Source: a virus
Virus record (IMG/VR): IMGVR_UViG_3300010293_000478
Span: 1 to 53,894 of that record
Length of the DNA: 53,894 nucleotides
Strand: one strand, 5' to 3'
Under the pieces are notes generated by a model. The model ran no database searches. It was given only the letters and a program-made list of their open reading frames with translations, and was not told the DNA's origin. Of the stretch, positions 1-8,872 are shown in pieces (position 1 is the first letter of the stretch; each line of letters opens with the position of its first letter). Made by a program: the position numbers and the translations under genes.

Positions 1-743
1 CCTTCCCAAAGGTTAAAGGTGCTTGGGTATTTATTTTTAAATTGTTCGTCTATTGTCCTTAATTCTCCAAATGGCTTTTTAAAGTACCCTGTTTTTTGTA
101 ACCTTATGTAAGCATCCTCTGTTGGCATACTGAAATACAATCTTGTTCTACATAGCATATTATAAGCCATTCCTCCGCCTCCTTCAAATGTAGTTCCTAA
201 ATAATCTCTGTTTATTTCTTTATATGTTAGACCTGTTTTTTCGTATTCAGTATAAAAGTATTCCCTTAAAGGGTGTGCCTTTTCTGTATCTTCATTTTTA
301 CTAAATATCAAAATATCCTCATAATAATTAACCATTGATTTTTTAGCAAACAAACAATTTGCAAAGTCGTTTTTCTCCCAAATAGCCCGATAAGAAAACG
401 GCACATTTGATATTGTTTCGTTTATTAACTGTGTTGTAAATGGTTCTTGACTAAATAAACACATTTTGCCGTTCTTCCTTAAAATACGGTTTGCAATTTC
501 ATAAACCTTTTTAGGCTCAATAACCGAATCCCAATGATATTCATTACTCCGAGTTTTTGAACTTGTCAATGTCGCTCCTTGAAGTGTCCCATACGGCAAA
601 TCCGTCAATATCAAATCAACCGAACCGCTTTGTATCTTATCGCTTTCAATTAAACAATCACCTAAAAAAACCTGTGCATAACACTCGCTATAAGTAATGG
701 CGGGCGTAGTTGGTAAATTATCGTTTGTGCTTTCTATTGTCAT
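1..743 (-). CDS. DNA methyltransferase, class beta type, cut by the window edge
   Basis: The frame opens with ATG at 743 and stays open to base 1, giving 247 residues without a stop, so the C terminus lies outside the window. The catalytic motif IV is DLPYG at residues 48-52, a DPPY-type variant, and sits near the N terminus. A long target-recognition region follows. The last residues visible resemble the stretch that precedes the C-terminal HPTxKP and FxGxG (SAM-binding) motifs in phage amino-methyltransferases of this order; those motifs are not in view. It probably methylates an exocyclic amino group of adenine or cytosine in phage DNA, perhaps against host restriction. It is the last gene of the late operon, about 65 bases below a tail-fibre-like gene. 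Confident of the class, not of the target base. Confidence 0.85.
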   Translation of the reverse strand, partial: MTIESTNDNLPTTPAITYSECYAQVFLGDCLIESDKIQSGSVDLILTDLPYGTLQGATLTSSKTRSNEYHWDSVIEPKKVYEIANRILRKNGKMCLFSQEPFTTQLINETISNVPFSYRAIWEKNDFANCLFAKKSMVNYYEDILIFSKNEDTEKAHPLREYFYTEYEKTGLTYKEINRDYLGTTFEGGGGMAYNMLCRTRLYFSMPTEDAYIRLQKTGYFKKPFGELRTIDEQFKNKYPSTFNLWE

Positions 744-760
744 TTTCTGTATTTTTAAAG

Positions 761-788
761 TGAGTAGTTCCAAAACCGCCACTACTCA
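761..788 (-). terminator. hairpin between tail gene and methyltransferase
   Basis: An 8-bp perfect inverted repeat (TGAGTAGT and ACTACTCA) has a 12-base loop. On the minus strand it follows the end of the 808-1788 gene and is trailed by CTTTAAAAAT, a weak U-run. It may be a leaky terminator of the virion operon. A 23-codon frame crosses the hairpin, but I do not call it a gene. Confidence 0.35.
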
Positions 789-807
789 TAGCGGAAACGT
801 TTTATAC

Positions 808-1788
808 TTATATCAATGACCAATTAATTCCACCATAAACAACAAACCACTTATTTTTTTCCGGGTCGGCTTTCAATACCAACTCACTCCCAGTTTCAGA
901 GGCAGTTATACCCGTACTGATCGAACCATCAAAATCAATTACATCACTCCCTGCTCTGACAATAGTAACTGCATAGGAATTGGAAGTGATTTTACGCACA
1001 GGAATGACCACAGGACCTACGGTCGCAGCCTCTGGTAAACCTAACTCAATGTTTTCTGTGATACTACCTGCTAATATATAGTCGTTGGCTATATTTAAAA
1101 CACCATCATTATCCATGAATCCTATAACTTTTGCGGATTCCCCGGATAAGGTAATGGATGAACTTCGAGCTTCGACCATCCAACGCCACAATAAATCGAT
1201 TTGAACAGCCCGGAGAATAACCCAATCACCAATACCCGGTAACGATAGTGAGGCGGAAGCCCTACTATCAATTACAATTGCATCGGTTCCTGTTTTAGAT
1301 ACAAGCACACTATAGTTACCGGCATATTTCCTGACTAATATGGCTGCCCCGGCATTATTCTCAGCACTCGGTAAGGTCAATTCTACCACGGCACTTTCAG
1401 CCTTCGCGTAGACGGCAAAATTAGCGGTTGTAAGGGACCCACTGGCTTCAATAAAGACATAAGCCATCCACGACTCAATCTTCGGTAACAACTCCCCTAA
1501 CGGACTTACAACGAGTTTATTCTGCTGACCAACCAAAGCTGCAAACGCCTGACTAATTACTTTACCATCCTCATCAACAGAGAATAGGTCATTAACATTC
1601 AGGTTTTTTGTTTTTAAATCAACCAACTCCACCGGTGAATCGTCCGTTGGTTTAATGGTGCCATCTGACTCCTGACTCCATAATGAGGTGAATGATGTTA
1701 AAGCCTCATACAACTCAGTGAACATAGCATTTAGTTTCCCTCTGAAACTACTACCGGAATCGCCATTATTTAAAGTTTGTTGTGCCAT
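808..1788 (-). CDS. tail fibre or tail-tip appendage protein (putative)
   Basis: 326 residues. The N terminus has a GDSGSSFRGKLNAMFTELYEA pattern (positions 9-29), a short helical motif often seen at the start of phage tail appendage proteins where it docks to the tail. The rest is rich in beta-prone, Ser/Thr/Val-rich stretches with two similar segments (around 120-200 and 235-320, each with an 'AVxxxR or AIVIDS' type strand followed by a Gly/Ser turn), consistent with a repeated beta domain. It lies directly downstream of the large tail protein with 6 bases between them. Likely a virion surface component, possibly host-binding; no enzymatic motif is visible. The role rests on position and the N-terminal motif. 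Confidence 0.5.
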   Translation of the reverse strand: MAQQTLNNGDSGSSFRGKLNAMFTELYEALTSFTSLWSQESDGTIKPTDDSPVELVDLKTKNLNVNDLFSVDEDGKVISQAFAALVGQQNKLVVSPLGELLPKIESWMAYVFIEASGSLTTANFAVYAKAESAVVELTLPSAENNAGAAILVRKYAGNYSVLVSKTGTDAIVIDSRASASLSLPGIGDWVILRAVQIDLLWRWMVEARSSSITLSGESAKVIGFMDNDGVLNIANDYILAGSITENIELGLPEAATVGPVVIPVRKITSNSYAVTIVRAGSDVIDFDGSISTGITASETGSELVLKADPEKNKWFVVYGGINWSLI

Positions 1789-1794
1789 TGTTTT

Positions 1795-3714
1795 TTATAT
1801 TTCGTCCCAAATTTCAGTATCTATCCAAACCCCGTAGTCATCCCACGACCCGGTAGCCAATACCCAAGGTTTTGAGGCATATCCTATCAATTCCACCCCG
1901 TAGGAATCCTGCCTAACATCCCAACTATAACTCGCGATCAAAAAATGCTGATCTAAACCTGCCACCTCCATCTTAGTGTACGGGAATAGTATATAGTCCT
2001 CATAAGCATACAAGCGACTAAACAAAGTCCCGGAAACCCTGATTTTATTGAGGGCATAAAAGGTAATATAACGTTCCATGGTAAAGTCCGGTAATTTCAT
2101 CGGACCACCATTAGTTATGAATTTGTGATTTCTTATAACCTCGTATTCACCACTCCGTTTACATATTAGATTATTGTAGTAAATATAAGGGTCACGCGGG
2201 TTAGTTATTTCAATAGAGTCATGCCCATAATACTTCTCCAAACTGACTGACTTAGGGTTCTCGTCGTTTATACTGGTTTTCTTTTTAATATTATCGCTAT
2301 ACTCGGTTCCTGCTGAATCTTTAACAGCAATTAATTTCCAATCGGAATACTCTATATACCACAAATCATCAACAGGGTCCGGTGCCGCGGGCATCATTGA
2401 GAAAATTAATATCCCGTCGTAGTCCTTCAAATAAATAACACGTTCTATTGTTTTAGCAGAATTAAACCCAAGTATTTCCTCTGGCCAAAACACCTGCCAA
2501 TTATTAAGAAAACGAAAACCAAAATACACAGTTGCTCCCAGTCTTGTAGGATTCTCCCGGAATGAAGCTAACCGAACTTTTAAGGTCAGTTTAAAATAAC
2601 CTTTTTTGTGCGGGAAATCATTATGGAATTGAATATTAACTTGTGGTGTTCTAAAATAAGGGTTTCCAATTATTTGGTTAATATACCATGGTTTCAATAT
2701 GACCAACGAACGACTAATAACCATAGGAAAGTTATTAGGATTCCACTGACTCATTATCTCCGGGTCGAAATGAACGTACGGGGTTCTGTTTTCAAATAGG
2801 TTTTTAATTTTATCCTGTACAAAAACCAATTCTATATCCTTAGCAGGAATCTCAGCTTTCAAGTCAAGTGAGGAATTAACCTCACTATCAACACCAATTC
2901 TATGTGTTTTTTGTAAAGAAACCCCAACATGTTCAAATAATTCTCCGGTTCTCAGTATAGTGGACGCCCAAGTTACTGCCGGGTAATCCACATTCCTAAT
3001 TAGATAAGAATCTTTATAAGAACATATCTGCGCAACGTGGCTTTCTAATAAATCAGTCAAAACCTGCTGGCAATTTTTATCCCGGAACCGGTAACAATCC
3101 ACATAAGTATTAAACAAACAACCAGCATATTTATTGCCCAAATATTGAGGTCGTATTGGAATCGCATCATACCAATATTGAGAGGTCATGCCTATCTTCC
3201 ACAGAATAAAACTAATAATATCACTAATTCTATAAATACCGGTTATGTAACTATCATCGTTGTGTAAGAATTTATGATCCTTCAAGGTGCCTAAATTATC
3301 ACTAAATGAAATAGTTACAACCTGTTTTAACGCCTTGTAATGCTGCTGGTAAGTTTGAGGGGTGATATAACCAACCCCCTGTAAAATAGGGGTTTTGGAT
3401 TCTACCTTGTAAAACTTTAATAGGTATTGTTTATTGGAGGCATAACGAAGCTCATTGAACTGGTTGGTGTAGTCGCTTATGAAACTCAATTCATACATCG
3501 TGCCGGCAATTGGCCTAAATACATCACCATCAACGAAACTGTGATTAATTGTCAGGGGTTTAGTATGACCTACTAAATTAGACACAAGCCCCCCGTAACC
3601 CCTCTCAAGTATTTCCACCTGATAACGATTACCAGAGCGACTACCAAATGTTAATTGGTATTTGACCCCATAAGCGGGTAAGGCTTGTATGTTATCTAAT
3701 ATACTATAACTCAT
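1795..3714 (-). CDS. large tail-tip or baseplate-hub-like protein
   Basis: 639 residues, immediately downstream of the tape measure gene, where phages of this layout encode distal tail and tail-tip proteins. The start overlaps the tape measure stop as TAATG. The N-terminal 150 residues (YQVEILERGYGG at about 31-42; later ISFSDNLGTLKD) match my recollection of a tail protein style common in Bacteroidota phages and prophages, with strand-rich domains that pair with the tail tube end. No peptidoglycan hydrolase motif is visible. It probably forms the tail tip and links to the appendage protein encoded next. The exact structural equivalent (Dit or Tal) cannot be decided by eye. Confidence 0.6.
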   Translation of the reverse strand: MSYSILDNIQALPAYGVKYQLTFGSRSGNRYQVEILERGYGGLVSNLVGHTKPLTINHSFVDGDVFRPIAGTMYELSFISDYTNQFNELRYASNKQYLLKFYKVESKTPILQGVGYITPQTYQQHYKALKQVVTISFSDNLGTLKDHKFLHNDDSYITGIYRISDIISFILWKIGMTSQYWYDAIPIRPQYLGNKYAGCLFNTYVDCYRFRDKNCQQVLTDLLESHVAQICSYKDSYLIRNVDYPAVTWASTILRTGELFEHVGVSLQKTHRIGVDSEVNSSLDLKAEIPAKDIELVFVQDKIKNLFENRTPYVHFDPEIMSQWNPNNFPMVISRSLVILKPWYINQIIGNPYFRTPQVNIQFHNDFPHKKGYFKLTLKVRLASFRENPTRLGATVYFGFRFLNNWQVFWPEEILGFNSAKTIERVIYLKDYDGILIFSMMPAAPDPVDDLWYIEYSDWKLIAVKDSAGTEYSDNIKKKTSINDENPKSVSLEKYYGHDSIEITNPRDPYIYYNNLICKRSGEYEVIRNHKFITNGGPMKLPDFTMERYITFYALNKIRVSGTLFSRLYAYEDYILFPYTKMEVAGLDQHFLIASYSWDVRQDSYGVELIGYASKPWVLATGSWDDYGVWIDTEIWDEI

Positions 3715-6434
3715 TACTCAAACCATGATTTTTTTTGTTCAAACCTTCTATTTGTAATGTGTATAACATCCCCGGCAATTTGTCCGTAAACATTCACATC
3801 CAACTCATCCATACCAAACCCAAACATCGAAGGAGTCAGTGCCTGCGGGGCTGGTAAAACCACCTCATTACTGGTTAAACGTGCTAAATATGAATCATTC
3901 GGAAAGCCTTCCGGAATTACACCTCCTTTAAGCAGTCCGGGAATACCCATAGTTTTACCAAACATCTTCATAAATAGACTACCAAACCCGCCACCGGCTT
4001 TACCAGTAGTAGCAAAACTGGCAGGGCCAAAGCCCCCAAATGCCGCACTTAATACAGTGGATAATACTAACGCCGCTACTGCTGCTGCTATCAATTTCTT
4101 TATTAAAGCCTCCAAACCCTGCCACAGGCTTTTGAAAAAGTTTTGACCATTAAATAAAGCTGCGGTAAACGCCTCACTTAATACTTCCGATATTAAGTTG
4201 GCAATCATTTCTGCCTGATTTATAGTAGCATCAAACTTCTCATTAATTGCGTCCATTGAAGGCATTGCAATATCCTTCAAAGTACTAAACTGGGTAGTGG
4301 TGGTACCGAGTAAGGAATACGCCTCACCAGCCGCCATGCCCATTTTAGTCAGGGTTTCTACCACTTTTGGATCGACCATTATTTGCTGAGAGGCCACACC
4401 AACCAACTCAATTTCCCGCCTAACGCTTATCATACCCCTGCGGTAATAATCATAAGCAGTGCTCATTGCCGTTATTGGGGTATGCATATCATTTGTATAA
4501 GTATTCCAAAACTCCATCGACTCCATAGCCTCTCTAATTTTTTTGTTTATCTCCCCTAATTCCCGACGAGTTGCGATCAATCCCTGAGCATTCTGCAGGT
4601 CCTCCAATTGTTTTGATAGACTCTCCAAAATACCCGGAGGTTTGGCGGGAGGGGGTTCCACTATTTCTTCAAACAATTTAAACTCTACCCCGAGCAATCT
4701 CAAAGCCTCTTGCAGGTCAGCAATAAACTGCGTAGTTTCCTTACTGGATTCGCCAAACTTCTCCACTTCTATACGGGAAGTCCTGTTGGCGGTTGCTAAT
4801 TTATCCTTCAAATAATCCGACAGGGTGCTCAATTCGTTTTGTGACATCTGCCGCATAAGACGTTGCAGATTCTCCAAGTTTAGTTTCAAACCCATAGCAC
4901 TCAGACCACCCCCTGACAAATTAACCGACAATGCTTTCCAATGTAATAAGACAGAACCCATGTCCATACCTTCAATGGCATCCTTCAATCCTAACTGCTC
5001 ATTCTTAGCCTCACGAGCACGTAAGGCAAATATTGTTAAACCAGCAGAGGCCAATGATAATAAACCAATCAGTAAACCTAACGGGGTTGTCATGATTGCC
5101 GTAGAAACCCCGTGTATTGCTATTTTAATGGCTTGTAAACCCACAATAAATTTAGGAATCAAAGTGGTTATCATAAAGCCAATAGCAGTTAACAAAGGTC
5201 CAATTGCCATTACTAACCCACCTATAACTAATACCACATTCTTCCCGGCATCCGGCAATTGAGTAAACCAAATGGAAACCGCTTTCAATAAATTACTTAG
5301 TCTGAGCAGTACCGGCATCAAGTGGTGTTGGATGGATTGACCCAGTTGGATCATCGCTGCTTGTGAGTTATGCATTGCTGTATCAAATTGAGCTTCCACC
5401 GTCTCTGCGTATGCCGCGAATGCCCGGTCAGAGTCCCCGGTAACATTTTCCAACGCCGCAAATATTTTTATATTATCCGCCACATTGCTACCCATGAGGT
5501 CCAACACCCCAGCAAGTGCCCTAATATTAGGCATGACCATCGCCATTGCCTCCTCTCCATATTCTTTAGTGACCGACCGGAGTTTCATAAGACCATCCAA
5601 CAATCCCTGCTCCCTGATAATTTTACGAAGTTCTTCGCTACTGGTTCCCATTGCTGACAACGCATCCTCCGCCTGCTTAGAGGGTTTCAGTAGTGCCGAC
5701 ATAATACCCCTCAATTGAGTGGCAGCCTGAGCAGCGTCAGTACCGGTTCTGGTCATTGCTGCCGTAGTCGCTGCTACCTGATCAAACGTGATATTCATTT
5801 CAGCAGCAATTGGTAATACCTGACCCAAACTTGCTGCTAAATCCGGGGCTTCTGCCTTACCTTCCCGGACTGCTGCCACAAGAATATCAGTTGCCTTAGC
5901 GGCTGACATGTTTTGTACACCATAGGCATTAATCGCGGAGGTTACCAAGTCAGCAATAACACCGGTGTCTCCCAAACCAGCAGCAGCCGCCCGTGTTGAC
6001 ATTTTTAAAACATCCATTGCCTCCGATGCCTTAATACCAGCGGAGGTGATAAAGTATAAAGCCTCAGCCATTTCTTTAGGACCCTTACCAAGTGCCGGTG
6101 ATAATTGAAGTATTTCCTGACCCCATGCCGCTACCTGATCCTCAGCCACGCCAACAAGACCTGATATACGTGACATAGTTAAATCAAAGTCCTTACTCAT
6201 TTTGATTGCCCCACCAGCAATACCAGCCATCGGGAGCGTCACCATCAAAGTCATTTGTTTGCCGACTTTAGTTAGTGATTTTCCAATGTCCTGAATACTA
6301 CGGTCAGTTGTTTTCAGGCTGTCACTCATCTTTTCGGATGATGTTCTCATGGACCTTTCAGCCTCTTGCAATGAAGCCTGTAGCGGTGCTAAATCCGCCT
6401 GTATTCGAGCAACTAAACTACCAAGGTCAATCAT
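3714..6434 (-). CDS. tail tape measure protein, TP901 type
   Basis: 906 residues. After a coiled N terminus (residues 1-60), residues about 60-380 carry the TP901 core with signature-like segments such as AADLVTSAINAYGV-type helices, 'EAPDLAASLGQVLP' and 'TRTGTDAAQAATQLRG'. A cluster of hydrophobic segments at about 395-475 is typical of tape measure proteins that insert in the host membrane during DNA ejection. A Gly/Phe/Ala-rich stretch lies near 805-850. It sets tail length; by the usual rule of about 1.5 angstrom per residue a tail near 130-140 nm is expected (inference). The start overlaps the chaperone frameshift product by 8 bases. Confidence 0.95.
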   Translation of the reverse strand: MIDLGSLVARIQADLAPLQASLQEAERSMRTSSEKMSDSLKTTDRSIQDIGKSLTKVGKQMTLMVTLPMAGIAGGAIKMSKDFDLTMSRISGLVGVAEDQVAAWGQEILQLSPALGKGPKEMAEALYFITSAGIKASEAMDVLKMSTRAAAAGLGDTGVIADLVTSAINAYGVQNMSAAKATDILVAAVREGKAEAPDLAASLGQVLPIAAEMNITFDQVAATTAAMTRTGTDAAQAATQLRGIMSALLKPSKQAEDALSAMGTSSEELRKIIREQGLLDGLMKLRSVTKEYGEEAMAMVMPNIRALAGVLDLMGSNVADNIKIFAALENVTGDSDRAFAAYAETVEAQFDTAMHNSQAAMIQLGQSIQHHLMPVLLRLSNLLKAVSIWFTQLPDAGKNVVLVIGGLVMAIGPLLTAIGFMITTLIPKFIVGLQAIKIAIHGVSTAIMTTPLGLLIGLLSLASAGLTIFALRAREAKNEQLGLKDAIEGMDMGSVLLHWKALSVNLSGGGLSAMGLKLNLENLQRLMRQMSQNELSTLSDYLKDKLATANRTSRIEVEKFGESSKETTQFIADLQEALRLLGVEFKLFEEIVEPPPAKPPGILESLSKQLEDLQNAQGLIATRRELGEINKKIREAMESMEFWNTYTNDMHTPITAMSTAYDYYRRGMISVRREIELVGVASQQIMVDPKVVETLTKMGMAAGEAYSLLGTTTTQFSTLKDIAMPSMDAINEKFDATINQAEMIANLISEVLSEAFTAALFNGQNFFKSLWQGLEALIKKLIAAAVAALVLSTVLSAAFGGFGPASFATTGKAGGGFGSLFMKMFGKTMGIPGLLKGGVIPEGFPNDSYLARLTSNEVVLPAPQALTPSMFGFGMDELDVNVYGQIAGDVIHITNRRFEQKKSWFE

Positions 6435-7112
6435 TTATTTTTTTATCTTTTCTGCCAAACCGGCTGGCAATTAACTTTAATTGTCTTTTTTGCTCCTCAA
6501 TGCTTTGTAATTTTACGTTTTCTTTATCCCAAGGTAAAGGCAGTTGTTTTTGGGCATCACTGATTGGTCTTTTTAGCGACTTACCAGCGGCATTCCATAT
6601 ATGAACTGCCAAGTACCTGACACTTTCGTATTGTACCTTAATTTCGTTTTCTTGTTTTTTATTCCAATCCGCTAAAGCGAGGTAAAATTCCACCGGACTT
6701 AACTCATAAAACTCCTCCGGGGTTATACCAAACCTGCTCAATGCCAAACCAGCCAAGTAATCAAAATTAAGGTGTGCTACTTTTTTTCAATGAACTGCTT
6801 ATCATCTCCTGCTGTGGAATTTACTGGTAAAAGCAAATCCGCGGCGTTAAAAAATTCAGGAATCAACTTGACAAAGTCAAAATAAACCTCATCCATAGCT
6901 TCCTCAATGTTTTCAAGAGTGAACGAGCACTCAACCTTCTCAATCTGAGCACCTTTCTGCAAGGAATAAAGTAACAGGTGTTCAAACAATTCGTAGTCAT
7001 CAGCCTTCATGTTACTGACATCCCTGCCTAATGTTTCCTTTACTTTCTTCAAAGCGTAATAAGAAATACGAACCGGAACCTGTTTACCATTGATTGTTAA
7101 ATACTTCACCAT
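6427..7112 (-). CDS. tail assembly chaperone, -1 frameshift fusion (gpGT-like)
   Basis: The 111-residue upstream frame ends FIEKK-stop at 6777. Its last codons GAA AAA AAG TAG contain the heptamer A AAA AAG. A -1 slip there continues as K-V-A-H-L-N-F-D into the downstream frame, which is open to 6427, giving a fusion of about 228 residues. The downstream frame has no ATG or convincing ribosome site near its beginning, only a TTG, which supports production by frameshifting. In lambda and many long-tailed phages this pair lies between the tube protein and the tape measure and chaperones tape measure assembly. Gene order here matches exactly. The frameshift itself is inferred, not measured. Confidence 0.85.
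6777..7112 (-). CDS. tail assembly chaperone, short form (gpG-like)
   Basis: 111 residues, the unshifted product. It is small and acidic, with helical segments; it begins MVKYLTINGKQVPVRI and ends just before the slippery site. It lies 60 bases downstream of the tail tube gene and should be made in excess over the frameshift fusion, as in lambda gpG. I see no sequence motif that defines it alone; the identification rests on position, length and the overlapping -1 frame. Confidence 0.8.
   Translation of the reverse strand: MVKYLTINGKQVPVRISYYALKKVKETLGRDVSNMKADDYELFEHLLLYSLQKGAQIEKVECSFTLENIEEAMDEVYFDFVKLIPEFFNAADLLLPVNSTAGDDKQFIEKK
6780..6786 (-). other. -1 ribosomal frameshift site A AAA AAG
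   Basis: On the minus strand the codons read GAA AAA AAG TAG, so the slippery heptamer is A-AAA-AAG immediately followed by the zero-frame stop. This is among the most efficient bacterial -1 slip sequences. The -1 frame runs straight into the open frame of the second chaperone. Confidence 0.85.
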
Positions 7113-7138
7113 TTTATTAGAGTTTTTTGATTAATATA

Positions 7139-7154
7139 AAACCATGATTAGGTT
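7139..7154. repeat. 16-bp motif, copy 1, downstream of tail tube gene
   Basis: AAACCATGATTAGGTT lies in the gap after the tail tube gene. An identical 16-bp copy follows the major capsid gene at 12983-12998. The flanks are similar too (TTTGATTAA about ten bases before). AACC and GGTT can form a small hairpin. Possibly a weak terminator, processing or stability element for the two most abundant virion mRNAs; function unknown. Confidence 0.5.
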
Positions 7155-7172
7155 GTATTTTTGGGCTACTAA

Positions 7173-7610
7173 TTAACCCCCGCTGCTACCGTCGAAGTGG
7201 TTCACCTTACCGGATAATTTGATAGTCACATCACAACTGATTTTATCATTGACCTCAATTGATAATGGTAATTCAGTAACAAGACCCTCAAACTCCAGTG
7301 TGGTTTGATCCTCATCAGGTATTACGATTTTGTAATTCTGGCGGTCATTGTCTTCAAAATCCGCTTTCATTACATCGTAGGTTTCACGCGAAAAGTTCAT
7401 GGACAATACGACCGTTCCCGGGTCGCGTAATGCTCCAATAAACTCCATGTAACCATCTTCTGTGTCAAGACTGGTTACGTCGATAGTATTGCGACTCATT
7501 CCCGGACCATTGATGCTGGTTACCTCAGCAATTGGTTCCCATGCCGCCGGGGTGGAATCAGCATTCCAACGGGAAAATATAGTCCCAACACCTGCAATGG
7601 CATTCGACAT
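7173..7610 (-). CDS. major tail tube protein
   Basis: 145 residues, a usual size for a lambda gpV or TTP-type tube subunit. It opens 'MSNAIAGVGTIFSRW', has a central 'SRNTIDVTSLDTEDGYMEF' stretch (the usual 'R..IDVT..D..G..E' tube signature), and is rich in alternating beta strands. It is preceded by a strong ribosome site (AAAGGAGG, 5 bases before the ATG), fitting a very abundant protein. It lies between the tail terminator gene and the chaperone pair, the standard order in siphoviruses. Confidence 0.88.
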   Translation of the reverse strand: MSNAIAGVGTIFSRWNADSTPAAWEPIAEVTSINGPGMSRNTIDVTSLDTEDGYMEFIGALRDPGTVVLSMNFSRETYDVMKADFEDNDRQNYKIVIPDEDQTTLEFEGLVTELPLSIEVNDKISCDVTIKLSGKVNHFDGSSGG

Positions 7611-7612
7611 TT

Positions 7613-8005
7613 TTACCTCCTTTGAATTTCAAAATTAATTATAAAACGTACTCGTTGATTGTTATCCCAGTCCAGTAACGCAGGTCCACTGGACACATAG
7701 ATAATAGAATAATAAGCATCATTCCACTCCTCGCCTGCCCGGCCGTGCAACAATGCCATTACCCGGTTTACAATCTCCCATCCACCCGGGTAGGTGTTTG
7801 ATCTTACGCGCACCTGAATGGATTCGTAACGGTAAGATTCCCGACTCAATGAAAGTTGTGGCGGCATGCCCGGAGTGTCAAAAATGGTAGTACATTCATT
7901 CGGTTTGTCGGGTTCCTGTCCAATGAACAGGTTTGTCCCAAAAACGAAACCGGAACCACTTTCCGCCTCTAACATATCCTTTATGTCAACCGCTACACTA
8001 TTCAT
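7613..8005 (-). CDS. tail terminator or minor capsid-type protein
   Basis: 130 residues. The pattern 'GxNLFIGQEPDKPNECTTIFDTPG' (about 24-45) followed by 'YESIQVRVRSNTY' and 'IIYVSSGP' resembles the phage 'minor capsid protein' family that in structural work acts as the tail terminator. It sits directly upstream of the tube gene (2 bases apart), the expected place for a protein capping the tail tube at its head-proximal end. Its start overlaps the end of the neighbouring connector gene by 8 bases. Confidence 0.72.
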   Translation of the reverse strand: MNSVAVDIKDMLEAESGSGFVFGTNLFIGQEPDKPNECTTIFDTPGMPPQLSLSRESYRYESIQVRVRSNTYPGGWEIVNRVMALLHGRAGEEWNDAYYSIIYVSSGPALLDWDNNQRVRFIINFEIQRR

Positions 8006-8501
8006 TTTTCTTTTTATTTTTTAGTTTAGCCTCCTCAGCGATCACTTTAATCATAGCATCTTTATTTCGCTTTAAAGCAGCCTCCAAAAACTTAGCACCT
8101 GAATCTGGTCTACTGAATGAAGCTCCAACCATCTCATGCACATAAGCCGCATAATTAGCAGAAAACCCAAATATAACAGTAGGCTGACCTTGTTGATTTG
8201 CTACAGATTGTGCCCGAGCTTTTACCTGAGCATGAGTCTGTCCTAATTTATTGGCATTATCTCCTTTGAAAGAAACAGGCATTAAATCAGCAATTCCATT
8301 CTTCAAACTGGTTGTAAAGAAACTTGCCCGGAGGTTCCCCAAATCAACTGGTATTTTAGGGCTGGTTTTGTCCATATCACGACGTACAATAATAACAGCC
8401 CGTATCAAACCTTTACCGGTGACCAAACCAATATTAGTAACTTCTTTCTGCAAAGTTTTCATAACATCGTCGATACCATCCAATTTAACTGTACTTCTCA
8501 T
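7998..8501 (-). CDS. head-tail connector or tail completion protein, HK97 gp10-like
   Basis: 167 residues from the ATG at 8501, which has AAAGGA a few bases upstream and overlaps none of the preceding gene; a longer frame reaching 8642 would run over that gene and is not used. The sequence has 'PVDLGNLRASFF', 'FGFSANYAAYVHEM' and 'KFLEAALKRNKD', the classic triad of gp10-type neck proteins (V..G.LR.S; Y..yvE.G; P...ala). It binds between the connector and tail tube during joining. The C terminus is very basic (KLKNKKKNE). Confidence 0.82.
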   Translation of the reverse strand: MRSTVKLDGIDDVMKTLQKEVTNIGLVTGKGLIRAVIIVRRDMDKTSPKIPVDLGNLRASFFTTSLKNGIADLMPVSFKGDNANKLGQTHAQVKARAQSVANQQGQPTVIFGFSANYAAYVHEMVGASFSRPDSGAKFLEAALKRNKDAMIKVIAEEAKLKNKKKNE

Positions 8502-8502
8502 C

Positions 8503-8871
8503 TCATAGTCCTTTCTCTCCCACATAAGCTTTCCTAACGAATGCGTTAGCTCGTTTGAATAATGGTATTTTTTCATACTGCTGAATTTCAGCAGCACCCC
8601 ACTTGTAAGGGTCATTATCATGTAACTCCTGAACATAACCAAGTTTTACCATGCTCAACTCCTTCATATCAGTTGGCGTTAGTATAGTAGCACTTATGAC
8701 CATGTCCTTACCGGTTTTGTCCTTAATGACCTCCGTCTTTTCTTCCCAACGAACCCAAACCTGAACCGGGGCTGCAAATATCGCTTTACCAAACCCGTCC
8801 AAACCGAGGCGTTCCCAATAAACAGCCGGCTGTACACAAACCTTTTTTATGAATGATTCTATACCTGCCAT
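8503..8871 (-). CDS. head closure or stopper-like connector protein (putative)
   Basis: 122 residues, strand-rich with conserved-looking Trp and Lys residues ('VQVWVRWEEKTEVIKDKTGKDM' region at 37-58). Placed between the DUF4054-like adaptor and the gp10-like protein, as head-completion or stopper proteins are in siphoviruses. No catalytic motif. The stop is followed one base later by the next start. Assigned by position and size. Confidence 0.6.
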   Translation of the reverse strand: MAGIESFIKKVCVQPAVYWERLGLDGFGKAIFAAPVQVWVRWEEKTEVIKDKTGKDMVISATILTPTDMKELSMVKLGYVQELHDNDPYKWGAAEIQQYEKIPLFKRANAFVRKAYVGEKGL

Positions 8872-8872
8872 C

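Noticed and set aside
718-789. 23-codon frame over the hairpin near the left end
   Set aside because: Too short and largely made of the inverted repeat.
6427-6756. Second tail chaperone as an independent gene from TTG
   Set aside because: No ribosome site; the -1 frameshift explains its expression better.
7998-8642. Longer version of the gp10-like protein
   Set aside because: The extra 47 residues overlap the preceding gene in another frame; the ATG at 8501 has a proper ribosome site.
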